DNA of 64,000 nucleotides from a virus, in IMG/VR virus record IMGVR_UViG_3300042569_002607, positions 1 through 64,000 of that record. The stretch is one strand, 5' to 3'. Both the position numbers and the translations under genes were made by a program. A model generated the notes under the pieces. It did not search any database, was not told the origin of the DNA, and saw only the letters and a list, made by a program, of their open reading frames with translations. This document shows positions 27,437-35,162 of this stretch, piece by piece; the stretch's first letter is position 1, and the number at the start of each line of letters is the position of its first letter.

Positions 27437-27990
27437 CGACGCCGAGCCCCGAGACGGTGGCGACGTGGTGGCGCGCGGGGGACTTCGACCGCGCGCTGCC
27501 CGTGCTGCGGACATGGGGCCAGCAGCTGACGCGGCGGCTTCCGGCCGACGTCGCGGACGACGTGTGCGCGACGTTGTTGGTACGCGCATGGCGGTCGCCC
27601 ACGATCCCTGACGACCCGCTGCGGTGGGCCGCGCGCGTCGTGCAGAATTTGCAACACGATGTCCGCAAGCCGGTCTGGAATCGCCCCGGCCGCATCGTGT
27701 CGCTGGAGACCGACCAGTTGGCCAGCGCGTTCCCCGCGCCCGATGCGTTTATCGACGCGGAGCATGACGCGGCTATGGTGCAGCTGGCGCGCGCTGCGAT
27801 CCGTCGCCTGCCCGATGTCACGCGCCGGTGTTTTGTCCTGACCGTGTGGCACGGACAGACCAGCGCCGTCGTCGGCGACGCGCTTGGGCTGTCCCCTGCC
27901 GCCGTGCGGATGTGTGTCACGCGGGCGCGGCGCACCCTCGCGCGCTCGACGCGCCGTGCCGCGCGGCAGCTGTCGGTACTGGCCCGATGA
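27433..27990 (+). CDS. ECF-type RNA polymerase sigma factor-like protein
   Basis: This 185-residue protein has sigma region 2-like helices at about 35-80 (DVCATLLVRAWR, then LRWAARVVQNLQHDVRK) and a clear region 4 helix-turn-helix at about 120-170 (IRRLPDVTRRCFVLTVW, then VGDALGLSPAAVRMCVTRAR). The size and domain order are those of ECF sigma factors. It overlaps the o-spanin gene by ATGA, so it is co-transcribed with lysis genes. It could redirect host RNA polymerase to late promoters; target sites are not proven. Confidence 0.75.
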   Translation: MTTPSPETVATWWRAGDFDRALPVLRTWGQQLTRRLPADVADDVCATLLVRAWRSPTIPDDPLRWAARVVQNLQHDVRKPVWNRPGRIVSLETDQLASAFPAPDAFIDAEHDAAMVQLARAAIRRLPDVTRRCFVLTVWHGQTSAVVGDALGLSPAAVRMCVTRARRTLARSTRRAARQLSVLAR

Positions 27991-28178
27991 CGCTGCGCCT
28001 CCGTGTGCAACCCAAACCGCACAACAAAGTGCGCGTCTCTGTGTTTGTGCCGTGCAACCACGGGCACCACGGCGCGGGCGCGCTCGATCTGCCGGAACTG
28101 CTCTGGCGGACCCTGCTCTACCCCATCCTCACCGCTGGCGCCGCACGGCACGGCGTTACCCTGACACTGGAGCCCTGA
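27987..28178 (+). CDS. Small hypothetical protein
   Basis: This 63-residue protein is ATGA-coupled to the sigma-like gene. A basic beta N-terminus (LRLRVQPKPHNKVRVSVFV) is followed by one helix. It is not recognised. Tight coupling to the sigma-like gene makes a regulator such as an anti-sigma possible, but there is no direct support. Confidence 0.55.
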   Translation: MTLRLRVQPKPHNKVRVSVFVPCNHGHHGAGALDLPELLWRTLLYPILTAGAARHGVTLTLEP

Positions 28179-28603
28179 TGGCTGACGCAATTCTCGACGC
28201 GCACATCGCGCAGCGCCGCGCGGCGCTCGTGGCGGCGTTTCCGCAGATCGACCCGACGCACTACGTCGACGGCGTATTGCAAGACCGCGCCGACCGCTAC
28301 GCGGCGCATCTCGCGACGATGACCATCGCGCCCGACATGGTGCAGTGGGCGCTCACGATGGGGCGCCGCTATGGCCCGTGGGTCAAGGTGCATCACTTCG
28401 TCGCGGACTGGCTCACGGCGCTGCTCATCATCCGCTACGGCGAAGAGCCCGACGCCGCGCGCTCCGACGATCCGAACTTCCACGGCTGGCCGGTGGCGTT
28501 CACGGACGACGATACCGCGCGCGCGAGTGAGTTGCTCGCCGGTACCAAGTGGCCGCAGGCGCTGACGCTGCTGCCGAAGAACCCGCTCGCACAGGAGGGC
28601 TAA
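28178..28603 (+). CDS. Hypothetical protein
   Basis: This 141-residue, mainly helical protein has aromatic residues in the middle (YGPWVKVHHFVADWLTALL). The ATG overlaps the previous stop codon. There is no recognised family. It lies between the lysis/sigma genes and the putative fibre genes. Confidence 0.6.
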   Translation: MADAILDAHIAQRRAALVAAFPQIDPTHYVDGVLQDRADRYAAHLATMTIAPDMVQWALTMGRRYGPWVKVHHFVADWLTALLIIRYGEEPDAARSDDPNFHGWPVAFTDDDTARASELLAGTKWPQALTLLPKNPLAQEG

Positions 28604-28606
28604 GCC

Positions 28607-29038
28607 ATGTCGCAGATGACGGATATCGCCGAGAACGACTTTATCGACGTCTACATTCGCAATCAGGCGAGCGGCAAGCCCACGTCGTGGAACATCCGCC
28701 TGTATACCGCTGCTCCCGGTGAGACCGGCGGGGGCACCGTGGCCAGCTACACCAACTACGCCGACGTCTCGGTCGCCGCGTCGCTCGCTAACTTCGCCGG
28801 CACGCAGGGCGCTGGCACCACGACCGCCAGCACCGGCACCGGTGGCGTCACGTCGAACAACAACGTGCTGACCTTTGGCACGGCGGCAGGCTCCGGCCCC
28901 CAGACGCTGACCCACTTCGCGTGGTGCAACGCGACGACCCCGTGGTACTACGGCGCCCTCACCACGTCGCGCACGATCAACAACGGCGACGTGGCGCCGA
29001 GCTTTGCGGCGGCGGCGTTGACGTTGACGGCGGCGTGA
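28607..29038 (+). CDS. Tail fibre-like protein (Gp80-type domain)
   Basis: This 143-residue protein opens MSQMTDIAENDFIDVYIR and contains the pattern RLYTAAPGETGGGTVASY...HFAWCNA...YYGALTTSRTINNGD. This pattern is common in small phage tail fibre or virion surface proteins. The fold is beta-rich, with Gly/Thr/Ser-rich loops. It is the first of a run of candidate surface genes. Confidence 0.7.
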   Translation: MSQMTDIAENDFIDVYIRNQASGKPTSWNIRLYTAAPGETGGGTVASYTNYADVSVAASLANFAGTQGAGTTTASTGTGGVTSNNNVLTFGTAAGSGPQTLTHFAWCNATTPWYYGALTTSRTINNGDVAPSFAAAALTLTAA

Positions 29039-29499
29039 TGACCGCCGCCGAGATCCGCACCGCCATTACGAACGATCCGGCGGTGCTCGCGCTCATGCCG
29101 GATACGGTCGCGATCACGGCCGCGCTCTCGGCAGGACGGACCACGCTCACGCTCACGATGATTACCGAACGCCGGATCTTGTCGGCGCTCGGCGTCGTCG
29201 CGGGGGCGGTGTTCCTCGACGCGCTCGACGCGTTTGCGGCGGCGACGCTCCCGCCCGAGCATCCCCTTGCCGCGTATCACAGCGGCATCCGTCGCGCGGT
29301 TGGCTGGCTCAAGACCGACGACGGCATCGACATCGGTGACCCGACGTCGCAGGCCATGCTCGACGCCCTTGCAGCGGCTGGCGTGGTGACAGCGGAAAGC
29401 GCCGCCATCGTCAAAGGCATCGCGCGCGTCCCCGATCCTCTCTCTGAACTCGACGTGCGTCGTGCGGTGTTCGCCGACGACGGCACGCCACTGGTGTAA
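29038..29499 (+). CDS. Conserved phage protein of unknown function
   Basis: This 153-residue protein has a TGATG overlap. MTAAEIRTAITNDPAVLALM at the start and GIDIGDPTSQAMLDALAAAG in the second half recur in phage proteins encoded next to tail fibre genes. It is helical and acidic. No function is assigned. Confidence 0.65.
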   Translation: MTAAEIRTAITNDPAVLALMPDTVAITAALSAGRTTLTLTMITERRILSALGVVAGAVFLDALDAFAAATLPPEHPLAAYHSGIRRAVGWLKTDDGIDIGDPTSQAMLDALAAAGVVTAESAAIVKGIARVPDPLSELDVRRAVFADDGTPLV

Positions 29500-29501
29500 T
29501 C

Positions 29502-29894
29502 ATGCCGAAGACACAAACACGGACTGTACTCGTCTCTAGCACCAGTCGTGCGGCCGGTGCAGCAGCCACGCGCGGCACACTGGACGTGTCTGCCGTCGAT
29601 GGCGGCATCGTCACGTTCCGCATCACGAATGGGCCCACGGGGCCGACGGCGCAATGCGTCGGGCGCATCATGATCGCGCACAAAGATTCGGCAATGCCGG
29701 CAGCCGCGGCCGAAGGCACGGGCGATACCGCGTGGAAGCAGGTCTATGAGATCGGCGCGGGGCTCGCTGCCAACGCGAACGCGCGTGGCGTGTACCGCTT
29801 CGGTCCCGAGGTCGCGTACATCCAGATTGAGTGTACGGGCAACACGGGCCAACCCGTGACCGTAGAAGCCCACGCGACGACGTTCGTGTACTGA
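29502..29894 (+). CDS. Hypothetical virion-region protein
   Basis: This 130-residue, beta-rich protein (ISN-like strands, FRITNGPTGPTAQCVGRIMI, then QIECTGNTGQPVTVEAHAT) looks like a compact beta-sandwich of the kind used for capsid decoration or fibre heads. It is inferred from composition and neighbours only. Confidence 0.55.
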   Translation: MPKTQTRTVLVSSTSRAAGAAATRGTLDVSAVDGGIVTFRITNGPTGPTAQCVGRIMIAHKDSAMPAAAAEGTGDTAWKQVYEIGAGLAANANARGVYRFGPEVAYIQIECTGNTGQPVTVEAHATTFVY

Positions 29895-30832
29895 TGCTGC
29901 TGCTTGACGCGCCGTTCGACAGCCAACCGCAGGAAGCGGTTGAAATCGACTGGGGAAACTCGATCACAGATGGGTTGCTGTGGGCGCAGAACGGGTCGTC
30001 TCTGCTGAACACGTTCGGACGGCAAGACATTATCCAAATCAATGGAACGATCTCGCCATCGGAAGCGAATGCCATCGGGTCAGGCTTGCAGTTCAGTGCG
30101 TCGCAGTGGGTTCGCTGTTATGAAACAGGCGCACCACGAGGAGACAGGCAGTTCACCGGCCTTGTGGTAATGACGCGCATTGGCTCGGGACGCGCCACGG
30201 TTATGGGAGCGTTTCCTGGCGCGGGCGGTACGGGTATGACGTACTTCGGCTACACGGTAACGGGACAGCTAGAGGTAGACACGAATGACGGGCAGTTCCG
30301 TGTCAATGTGTCGTCCTTTGCGCCGATCGCCGTCGGCGCATCCGGTGTACTCTGCGCCCGTTGGCGAGGAGACAACGGCGCTGACGTGTTTTGGAATGGT
30401 ACCAGAACCGACAACCCGTACACGACCGCGCTCGGGACACTCGCCCCGCGTGAGATTCAGCTGGGCTCGTGGAATGCAGGCGGCGACGCGTTGTTCAATG
30501 GCATTCTTCACTCATCGTTCTTTTGGGATCGTGAGCTGTCAGACGAAGAGGTCAGGAGCGTAAGCGCGAACCCGTGGCAGCTCTTCCGCGCGCCGGTGGA
30601 TTACTGGGTTCCGAGCGTCTCCCCGACGATTCTCACCCCCGACGCCACCCTCAGTAACACGAATTGGAGCGCTGTCGGTGCCGCCTCGTTACACGCGGCG
30701 CTCGCCGCTGGCGATAGCGACTACATCACCGCGAGCACGGCGGGCGCGGTGGCGGAACTGTCGCTGACGAACCCGTCGCCCCTGCTCACGCTGACCGACG
30801 CGTCGTTTACCGTGCGCGCACGCCTCAACTAA
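29894..30832 (+). CDS. LamG/concanavalin-like adhesin
   Basis: This 312-residue protein has a TGATG overlap. A lectin-type beta-sandwich spans about residues 30-235, ending in the characteristic FFWDRELSDEEVRSVSANPW turn of phage LamG proteins. It probably binds host surface glycans. Base composition is visibly lower in GC than flanking genes, which suggests recent acquisition or exchange. Confidence 0.7.
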   Translation: MLLLDAPFDSQPQEAVEIDWGNSITDGLLWAQNGSSLLNTFGRQDIIQINGTISPSEANAIGSGLQFSASQWVRCYETGAPRGDRQFTGLVVMTRIGSGRATVMGAFPGAGGTGMTYFGYTVTGQLEVDTNDGQFRVNVSSFAPIAVGASGVLCARWRGDNGADVFWNGTRTDNPYTTALGTLAPREIQLGSWNAGGDALFNGILHSSFFWDRELSDEEVRSVSANPWQLFRAPVDYWVPSVSPTILTPDATLSNTNWSAVGAASLHAALAAGDSDYITASTAGAVAELSLTNPSPLLTLTDASFTVRARLN

Positions 30833-30849
30833 CCCCTACTCACCCGGCC

Positions 30850-31284
30850 ATGGCAGACGACGTACAGATTACTCCCCGTAGCGGTGACAGCGCCCTCGAA
30901 AACATCAGTACCGAGGAAGTCACGACGCTGAACGGCAGCACGGTGACCGCGAAGCAAGTGCAGCGCGTCGCGCCGGTGCTCATCAGTGGCGACGCGACAG
31001 GCGTCGACGTCGGCCGCAACAACCCGATGCCGACCGAAGTCTACGGCGAACTGGTCGAGGCCATCGAAGCGATGCGCTTCGCCGTGCAATCGCTGACGCG
31101 CAGTGTGGGGCTGCTCACCGTCGACGGCGCGGGCCGCGTCCGCATGGTATCGGACTCGATCGCAATCGCGTCCGGCAACCTCACCAATCAGGGGCAACTC
31201 GGCGGCCTGTCGGCCAACGATGCGATTCCCTCGTTCCTCGGAATGCGCGCGGACGGCCTGCGCGCGAACATCACCATTACCTGA
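30850..31284 (+). CDS. Hypothetical virion-region protein
   Basis: This 144-residue protein starts MADDVQITPRSGDSALENIS, has a central helix (GELVEAIEAMRFAVQSLTRS, trimeric coiled-coil-like) and a beta C-terminus. It could be a short fibre or attachment linker between adhesins. Not recognised. Confidence 0.6.
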   Translation: MADDVQITPRSGDSALENISTEEVTTLNGSTVTAKQVQRVAPVLISGDATGVDVGRNNPMPTEVYGELVEAIEAMRFAVQSLTRSVGLLTVDGAGRVRMVSDSIAIASGNLTNQGQLGGLSANDAIPSFLGMRADGLRANITIT

Positions 31285-31295
31285 GCCCATAGCCC

Positions 31296-32726
31296 ATGCC
31301 TACGACCAACGGCAACCGAAAGCTCCTCGATCTCAAGCGCTGGGAAATGTGTGCACCGCTGCCGCAGATCACCAACAGCGCGATGTTCGTCGCGTCTTCG
31401 CGGCACTTCCGTCAGCAACAGATGCTGGTGTCGAGCGCGACGGTCGCACAGCTGCATAACCCTGGCGAAGACGGCTGGGTTGCGGTCCCGTCGCCCGCGC
31501 TCGGCAGCTTCGCCGTGGGCGCGTGTGGCGTGGGCGGCGCGATCTCGACGGGCGCCACGGCGGGTGTCGCGTCGCTGACGGCCACGGGCGGCACCACGTC
31601 GACGATCGTCACGAATCAAACGCTCGCGCGCGCTCTGCGCGGCTATCACGTGCACATTCTCGCGGGGCCGAACGCGGGCGTCACGTTGGAGATCCTCAGC
31701 AACACGATCGGCGCCAACGCGACGATTATCGTGGACGAGCAAGGCAGCGCGTTTACCGCGTCGACGGTGTATCGCCTGATCACGCCGGTGTGGTACGTGT
31801 TCGGCGGCGGGACGCTGGCGGTTGGCAGTTTCCGCAAGTACGACTACGCGACGAATACATGGGTCACGCTCGCGAACACGGGGTTGCCCGCCTCGTTCGG
31901 CACCGACGGCAAGCTGTTTAACACGCCATCGTGGATTGATACCGGCTACAAGCAGTTCGCGACGGGCACCGCGACGGCGGGCGGCGCGAGCACGCTGACC
32001 AACAGCGCGCGCAACTGGACCACGAATCAATGGGCGAACTGTCAGGTCCGAATCGTCTCCGGCACGAACGCGGGGCAGATTCGCACGATCGCGAGCAACA
32101 CCGCCACCGTGCTCACGACGACGGCCGCGTGGCCGACGCCCCCTGATGCGACGACGGTCTATAGCATCGAAGGCAACGACGATTTCCTCTACCTGCTCGG
32201 CAACAACGCGGTGACGCTCTACCGCTACTCGATCGTCGGCAACACGTGGACGACCCTCGCGCCGACCCTCGCGCGCGCGGGCGTCGCGAACAACGCGGTC
32301 TCGGCGCACTGGATTCACAGCGCCACGGCGGCCGAATGGAAGGCGGAGAACACGATCCAAAACGGCCGCTACGTGTACAGCTTTCGCGGCGGCGGCTCGG
32401 CGGCGCTCGATCGGTATGACATCGCGCTCAACACGTGGGCCGCGCTCACGTATGCGCCCGCGACCGAGACGCTCACGACCGGCACCAAATACTGCTACCT
32501 GAAGGACCGCATCTACATCACGAAGGAAGCGACCGGCCGCTGGTTTGTGTTTGACGTCGTGGAGAACGCCATGCACCCGTGGTCGACAATGCTCTACCCG
32601 CAGGGCGGCGCCGTGATCGGGGACACGTCCTGGGACGCGACGTTCCGAGACGGCACGACCGAAATCGACTTCGTCTACATGGCGCTCAATACCAGCGCCA
32701 TCGTCCTCCGCCAAATGGTGATCTGA
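31296..32726 (+). CDS. Kelch/beta-propeller-like structural protein
   Basis: This 476-residue protein has repeated blades of the type FRKYDYATNTWVTLA, YRYSIVGNTWTTLAP and DRYDIALNTWAALTY, which are kelch-like. A segment SGTNAGQIRTIASNT and its partner AGPNAGVTLEILSNT are internal repeats of a second small beta domain. It is probably a host-contact or tail decoration protein. Confidence 0.7.
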   Translation: MPTTNGNRKLLDLKRWEMCAPLPQITNSAMFVASSRHFRQQQMLVSSATVAQLHNPGEDGWVAVPSPALGSFAVGACGVGGAISTGATAGVASLTATGGTTSTIVTNQTLARALRGYHVHILAGPNAGVTLEILSNTIGANATIIVDEQGSAFTASTVYRLITPVWYVFGGGTLAVGSFRKYDYATNTWVTLANTGLPASFGTDGKLFNTPSWIDTGYKQFATGTATAGGASTLTNSARNWTTNQWANCQVRIVSGTNAGQIRTIASNTATVLTTTAAWPTPPDATTVYSIEGNDDFLYLLGNNAVTLYRYSIVGNTWTTLAPTLARAGVANNAVSAHWIHSATAAEWKAENTIQNGRYVYSFRGGGSAALDRYDIALNTWAALTYAPATETLTTGTKYCYLKDRIYITKEATGRWFVFDVVENAMHPWSTMLYPQGGAVIGDTSWDATFRDGTTEIDFVYMALNTSAIVLRQMVI

Positions 32727-32727
32727 C

Positions 32728-32898
32728 ATGACCGTTGATGATCTCATCGAGATGGCGGACGCGCGGCTCGCGCTGTGCGCGCAGCGTCGGAGCGTCGCGG
32801 TCGCGGACGGCGACGTGCAAGCCGTGATCCGACTGGACGCCGAAATCGCGCAGACCGAAGCGACGCGCACGGTGTTGCTCACGTCGCGCCCGTCGTAA
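32728..32898 (+). CDS. Small helical protein
   Basis: This 56-residue protein starts one base after the propeller gene stop and ends before the repeat adhesin gene. Two helices (VDDLIEMADARLALCAQR and DVQAVIRLDAEIAQTEAT) could pair as a hairpin, as in small virion linkers or tail fibre chaperones. Spacing and continuous coding support it. Confidence 0.6.
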   Translation: MTVDDLIEMADARLALCAQRRSVAVADGDVQAVIRLDAEIAQTEATRTVLLTSRPS

Positions 32899-32910
32899 CC
32901 GGATCGCCGC

Positions 32911-33921
32911 GTGTCGCTGCTCCTGCTGCTGCGGCCCAGTACGGAGCCTGCCGCCCCGCTGACCGTCGCGCTGCTCCAAGGCGCGACGGTCATTGCGACA
33001 CGCATCATCAGCGGGCTGACGACGACCGAGACGGACTACGCGTTCGTCCTCACGGCCGGCGAGCGCGCGGCGATTACCGATCAGACCGCCCTCCGGCTGC
33101 GCTGGACGCTCGGCACGGCCACGGCGGTGCGCGTCACCGAGGCGCGGGTCTCGCTCACAGGGACGCCATCGACGACCGGGGCGGCCCTCGCGGGCGACGT
33201 CGTGGTCACGATCGCGGCGACCGGTGCTCTCACGGTCGACAAGCCGCTAAGCGGTACGGCAGCGGTCGCGCTGGTGACGAGCGCCGCGTTGACGGTCGGG
33301 AAGCCGCTCGCGGGCGCGTCCTCGGTTGCCGTCACCACCAACGGCGCGCTGGCGGCGGTGGGGATGAGCGCCGCGAGTGCGGTGTCGGTCGGTACCGCCG
33401 GCGCGCTCGAGGTCCCGAAGCCGCTGAGCGGGGCCGTGCTCGCGGCGATCACCGTGAGTGCCGCCCTCACCGTGGCCAAGCCGCTGGCCGGGAATGCGGC
33501 GCTGGCCCTTACGACGGCGGGGGCCCTCGACGTCCCGAAGCCGCTGGCGGGCACCGTGTCGGTCTCGGTGGCGGCCGTCGGCAGTGTGGTGGTGCCGAAG
33601 CCGCTCGCGGGCGGGGTCAGCGTCAGCGTGGTGGGCGCGGGGGCGCTGCGGGTGCCGAAGCCGCTATCGGGCGTGGTGGAGATTGCCGTCACCACCAGCG
33701 GCGCACTGCTCTCGCTGACGATCGGCCGCTACCTCAACGGCGTACAAACCGTCGTGCCGCGCTACGCGGGAGTGTTGTGGGTCGGCGCCCGCGCTGACGC
33801 GGACCTCACGGTGGATGAACGATTGGCGAGCGTCGTGGCGCTCATCGCCCGCTTCGAAGCGGACGCGCTGCATTCCGCTGGCGGCGGTGCGCTCGCCGTG
33901 ATTGCCGGCGAACCTACATAA
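32911..33921 (+). CDS. Adhesin with about eight tandem 20-residue PKPLxG repeats
   Basis: This 336-residue protein starts with GTG. After a beta domain (residues 1-85), about eight units of 19-20 residues follow the pattern PKPLAG-x5-V-x3-GAL-x-V. The unit starting near residue 140 has lost KPL and reads GMSAA. The C-terminus (about residues 270-336) is unique. The regular beta repeats suggest a fibrous shaft with a distal cap. It starts 12 bases after the preceding gene. Confidence 0.7.
   Translation: MSLLLLLRPSTEPAAPLTVALLQGATVIATRIISGLTTTETDYAFVLTAGERAAITDQTALRLRWTLGTATAVRVTEARVSLTGTPSTTGAALAGDVVVTIAATGALTVDKPLSGTAAVALVTSAALTVGKPLAGASSVAVTTNGALAAVGMSAASAVSVGTAGALEVPKPLSGAVLAAITVSAALTVAKPLAGNAALALTTAGALDVPKPLAGTVSVSVAAVGSVVVPKPLAGGVSVSVVGAGALRVPKPLSGVVEIAVTTSGALLSLTIGRYLNGVQTVVPRYAGVLWVGARADADLTVDERLASVVALIARFEADALHSAGGGALAVIAGEPT
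33230..33700 (+). repeat. Tandem 60-bp coding repeat (KPLxG units)
   Basis: About eight near-60-bp units code for the beta repeats of the adhesin. The most conserved core is AAGCCGCT(A/G/C) followed by GCGGG or GCGGT, at roughly 33240, 33300, 33420, 33480, 33540, 33600 and 33660. Copy number change by recombination would lengthen or shorten the fibre. Confidence 0.7.
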
Positions 33922-33932
33922 CGCGAGGCCTT

Positions 33933-34313
33933 ATGGCGAACAACATCGCGCCCGAATGGCCCGTCGATAACGACGGCCTGTGGTGGTGCAAGATCACGCA
34001 GAAGCAGCCGAATCCCACCACGGGCGAGATCGAAGATATCGACGTGATCGGTCGGAACGACGTCATCGCCTTCCCGTCCGCGACCGAGACGCTCAGCGAT
34101 GCGGAGACAATTCACGCAGACCTGCAGCTCACGTTGACCAACGTCGCGGGCACCAACGTGTACTACGCCTATCCGCAGGGTGACAAGGCGCGGCTCCGTT
34201 TGTTGCCGACGTATCTCGACCAACCCGTGTGGATCCACTTTAAGGCGGGCGACGGGGATTGGCACGAGGCGGCACGCACGATGGTGCGCAACAAGCGCAC
34301 GGCCACGGGCTGA
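33933..34313 (+). CDS. Hypothetical virion-region protein
   Basis: This 126-residue, aromatic-rich protein (APEWPVDNDGLWWCKITQKQ, then VYYAYPQGDKARLRLLPTYL) has a beta pattern. It lies between the repeat adhesin and a coupled pair of small genes. Not recognised. Confidence 0.6.
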   Translation: MANNIAPEWPVDNDGLWWCKITQKQPNPTTGEIEDIDVIGRNDVIAFPSATETLSDAETIHADLQLTLTNVAGTNVYYAYPQGDKARLRLLPTYLDQPVWIHFKAGDGDWHEAARTMVRNKRTATG

Positions 34314-34315
34314 GT

Positions 34316-34708
34316 ATGGCACGCCCCGCTCAACCGCTTACGCCGGCCGAACCGACGCTCATCGTGGATGGGCGTTCGGTGTTTCTCGCGCGCTCTCCCG
34401 TCCTCGAGGATGCCCGCGGCGCCCCCTACGATGGGCGCCAGGTGTCGCTCTCGCTGACGGCCACCGACGACCCCGTCGGGGCGCCTCCCATTCACCCAGC
34501 CCTCGCGGGTCCGGGGGTCGGCATCGGCGGCGGGGTGTACACGCTCGCCCTGCTCCCGCGTGACTTGTGGTTACGCCTCGCCGCCTACGCGCACGAGCGC
34601 ATTTACGTGTGCACGGCGACGCCGGAGCATCCGCCGCACTTCAGCCCCGTGCGCGTCGTATGGCGCGTAGCCGAATACCCCACGCCTGCGATCGAGGCAC
34701 GCGCATGA
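34316..34708 (+). CDS. Hypothetical virion-region protein
   Basis: This 130-residue protein starts two bases after the previous stop. The beta pattern (TLIVDGRSVFLARSPVL, later RIYVCTATPEHP and VRVVWRVAEYP) suggests an immunoglobulin-like or small beta domain. No family is recognised. Confidence 0.6.
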   Translation: MARPAQPLTPAEPTLIVDGRSVFLARSPVLEDARGAPYDGRQVSLSLTATDDPVGAPPIHPALAGPGVGIGGGVYTLALLPRDLWLRLAAYAHERIYVCTATPEHPPHFSPVRVVWRVAEYPTPAIEARA

Positions 34709-34932
34709 CTCGGCGCCGCAGCACGCTCACGCTCGGGTACGAGGAGACGCAGGCGTCGCTTGACCGCGAAGACGTGGTCTTGCAGCAGCGCCGCGCGCAG
34801 CATCGGCCGAGTACGTCGCGCCCCCTTGCCCGCTGCGCCACGTGTGGGCAGTGGCCGCGCTGGCGCGAGACGGTGACGGGGACGCTTTGCGTGGGGGATG
34901 GGGGCTCGGGACATCCATACAGCACGCAGTAG
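34705..34932 (+). CDS. Small CxxC protein
   Basis: This 75-residue protein is ATGA-coupled to the upstream gene. It has a basic helical N-terminus, then RCATCGQWPRW and TLCVGDGG. The three cysteines could hold a metal, but a fourth ligand is not obvious. It is the last gene of the rightward structural block. Confidence 0.55.
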   Translation: MTRRRSTLTLGYEETQASLDREDVVLQQRRAQHRPSTSRPLARCATCGQWPRWRETVTGTLCVGDGGSGHPYSTQ

Positions 34933-35052
34933 GCGGCGAAACGTCCGCCAATTCGGGAGCCGACCCCGAGGATTTTCGGAGCCCCCCGCCACGCTGGAAT
35001 CGCGTAAAGCCCACGTTTTCAATCGTTTCCGGCCCTTTTGAACCAGTGTACC

Positions 35053-35071
35053 CCGTGCCACTTGCGCAAGG
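35053..35071 (-). promoter_or_regulatory. Conserved intergenic element, hybrid copy on the minus strand
   Basis: The minus strand reads CCTTGCGCAAGTGGCACGG, differing from the structural subtype only in the centre (AAG for TTT). It lies in the 230-bp gap that separates structural genes from the DUF932 gene, 91 bp before that start. A possible sigma70 promoter (35062) overlaps it. Confidence 0.65.
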
Positions 35072-35090
35072 GGTAGCCTTGGGATATCCT
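35062..35090 (+). promoter_or_regulatory. Possible sigma70-like promoter for the DUF932 gene
   Basis: TTGCGC (35062-35067), a 17-bp spacer and TATCCT (35085-35090) lie 72 bp upstream of the ATG. It overlaps the minus-strand conserved element, so a protein bound there would block or alter it. Confidence 0.45.
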
Positions 35091-35162
35091 TATTGTGTGG
35101 CCAGCGCGGAGACACCACCTCCGGCACTGACGGCCCACTCCCATTTCCCGAGGATACACACC

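Noticed and set aside
33230-33700. CRISPR-like array from 60-bp spaced repeats
   Set aside because: The repeats are in frame, code for a regular protein pattern and have no unique spacers.
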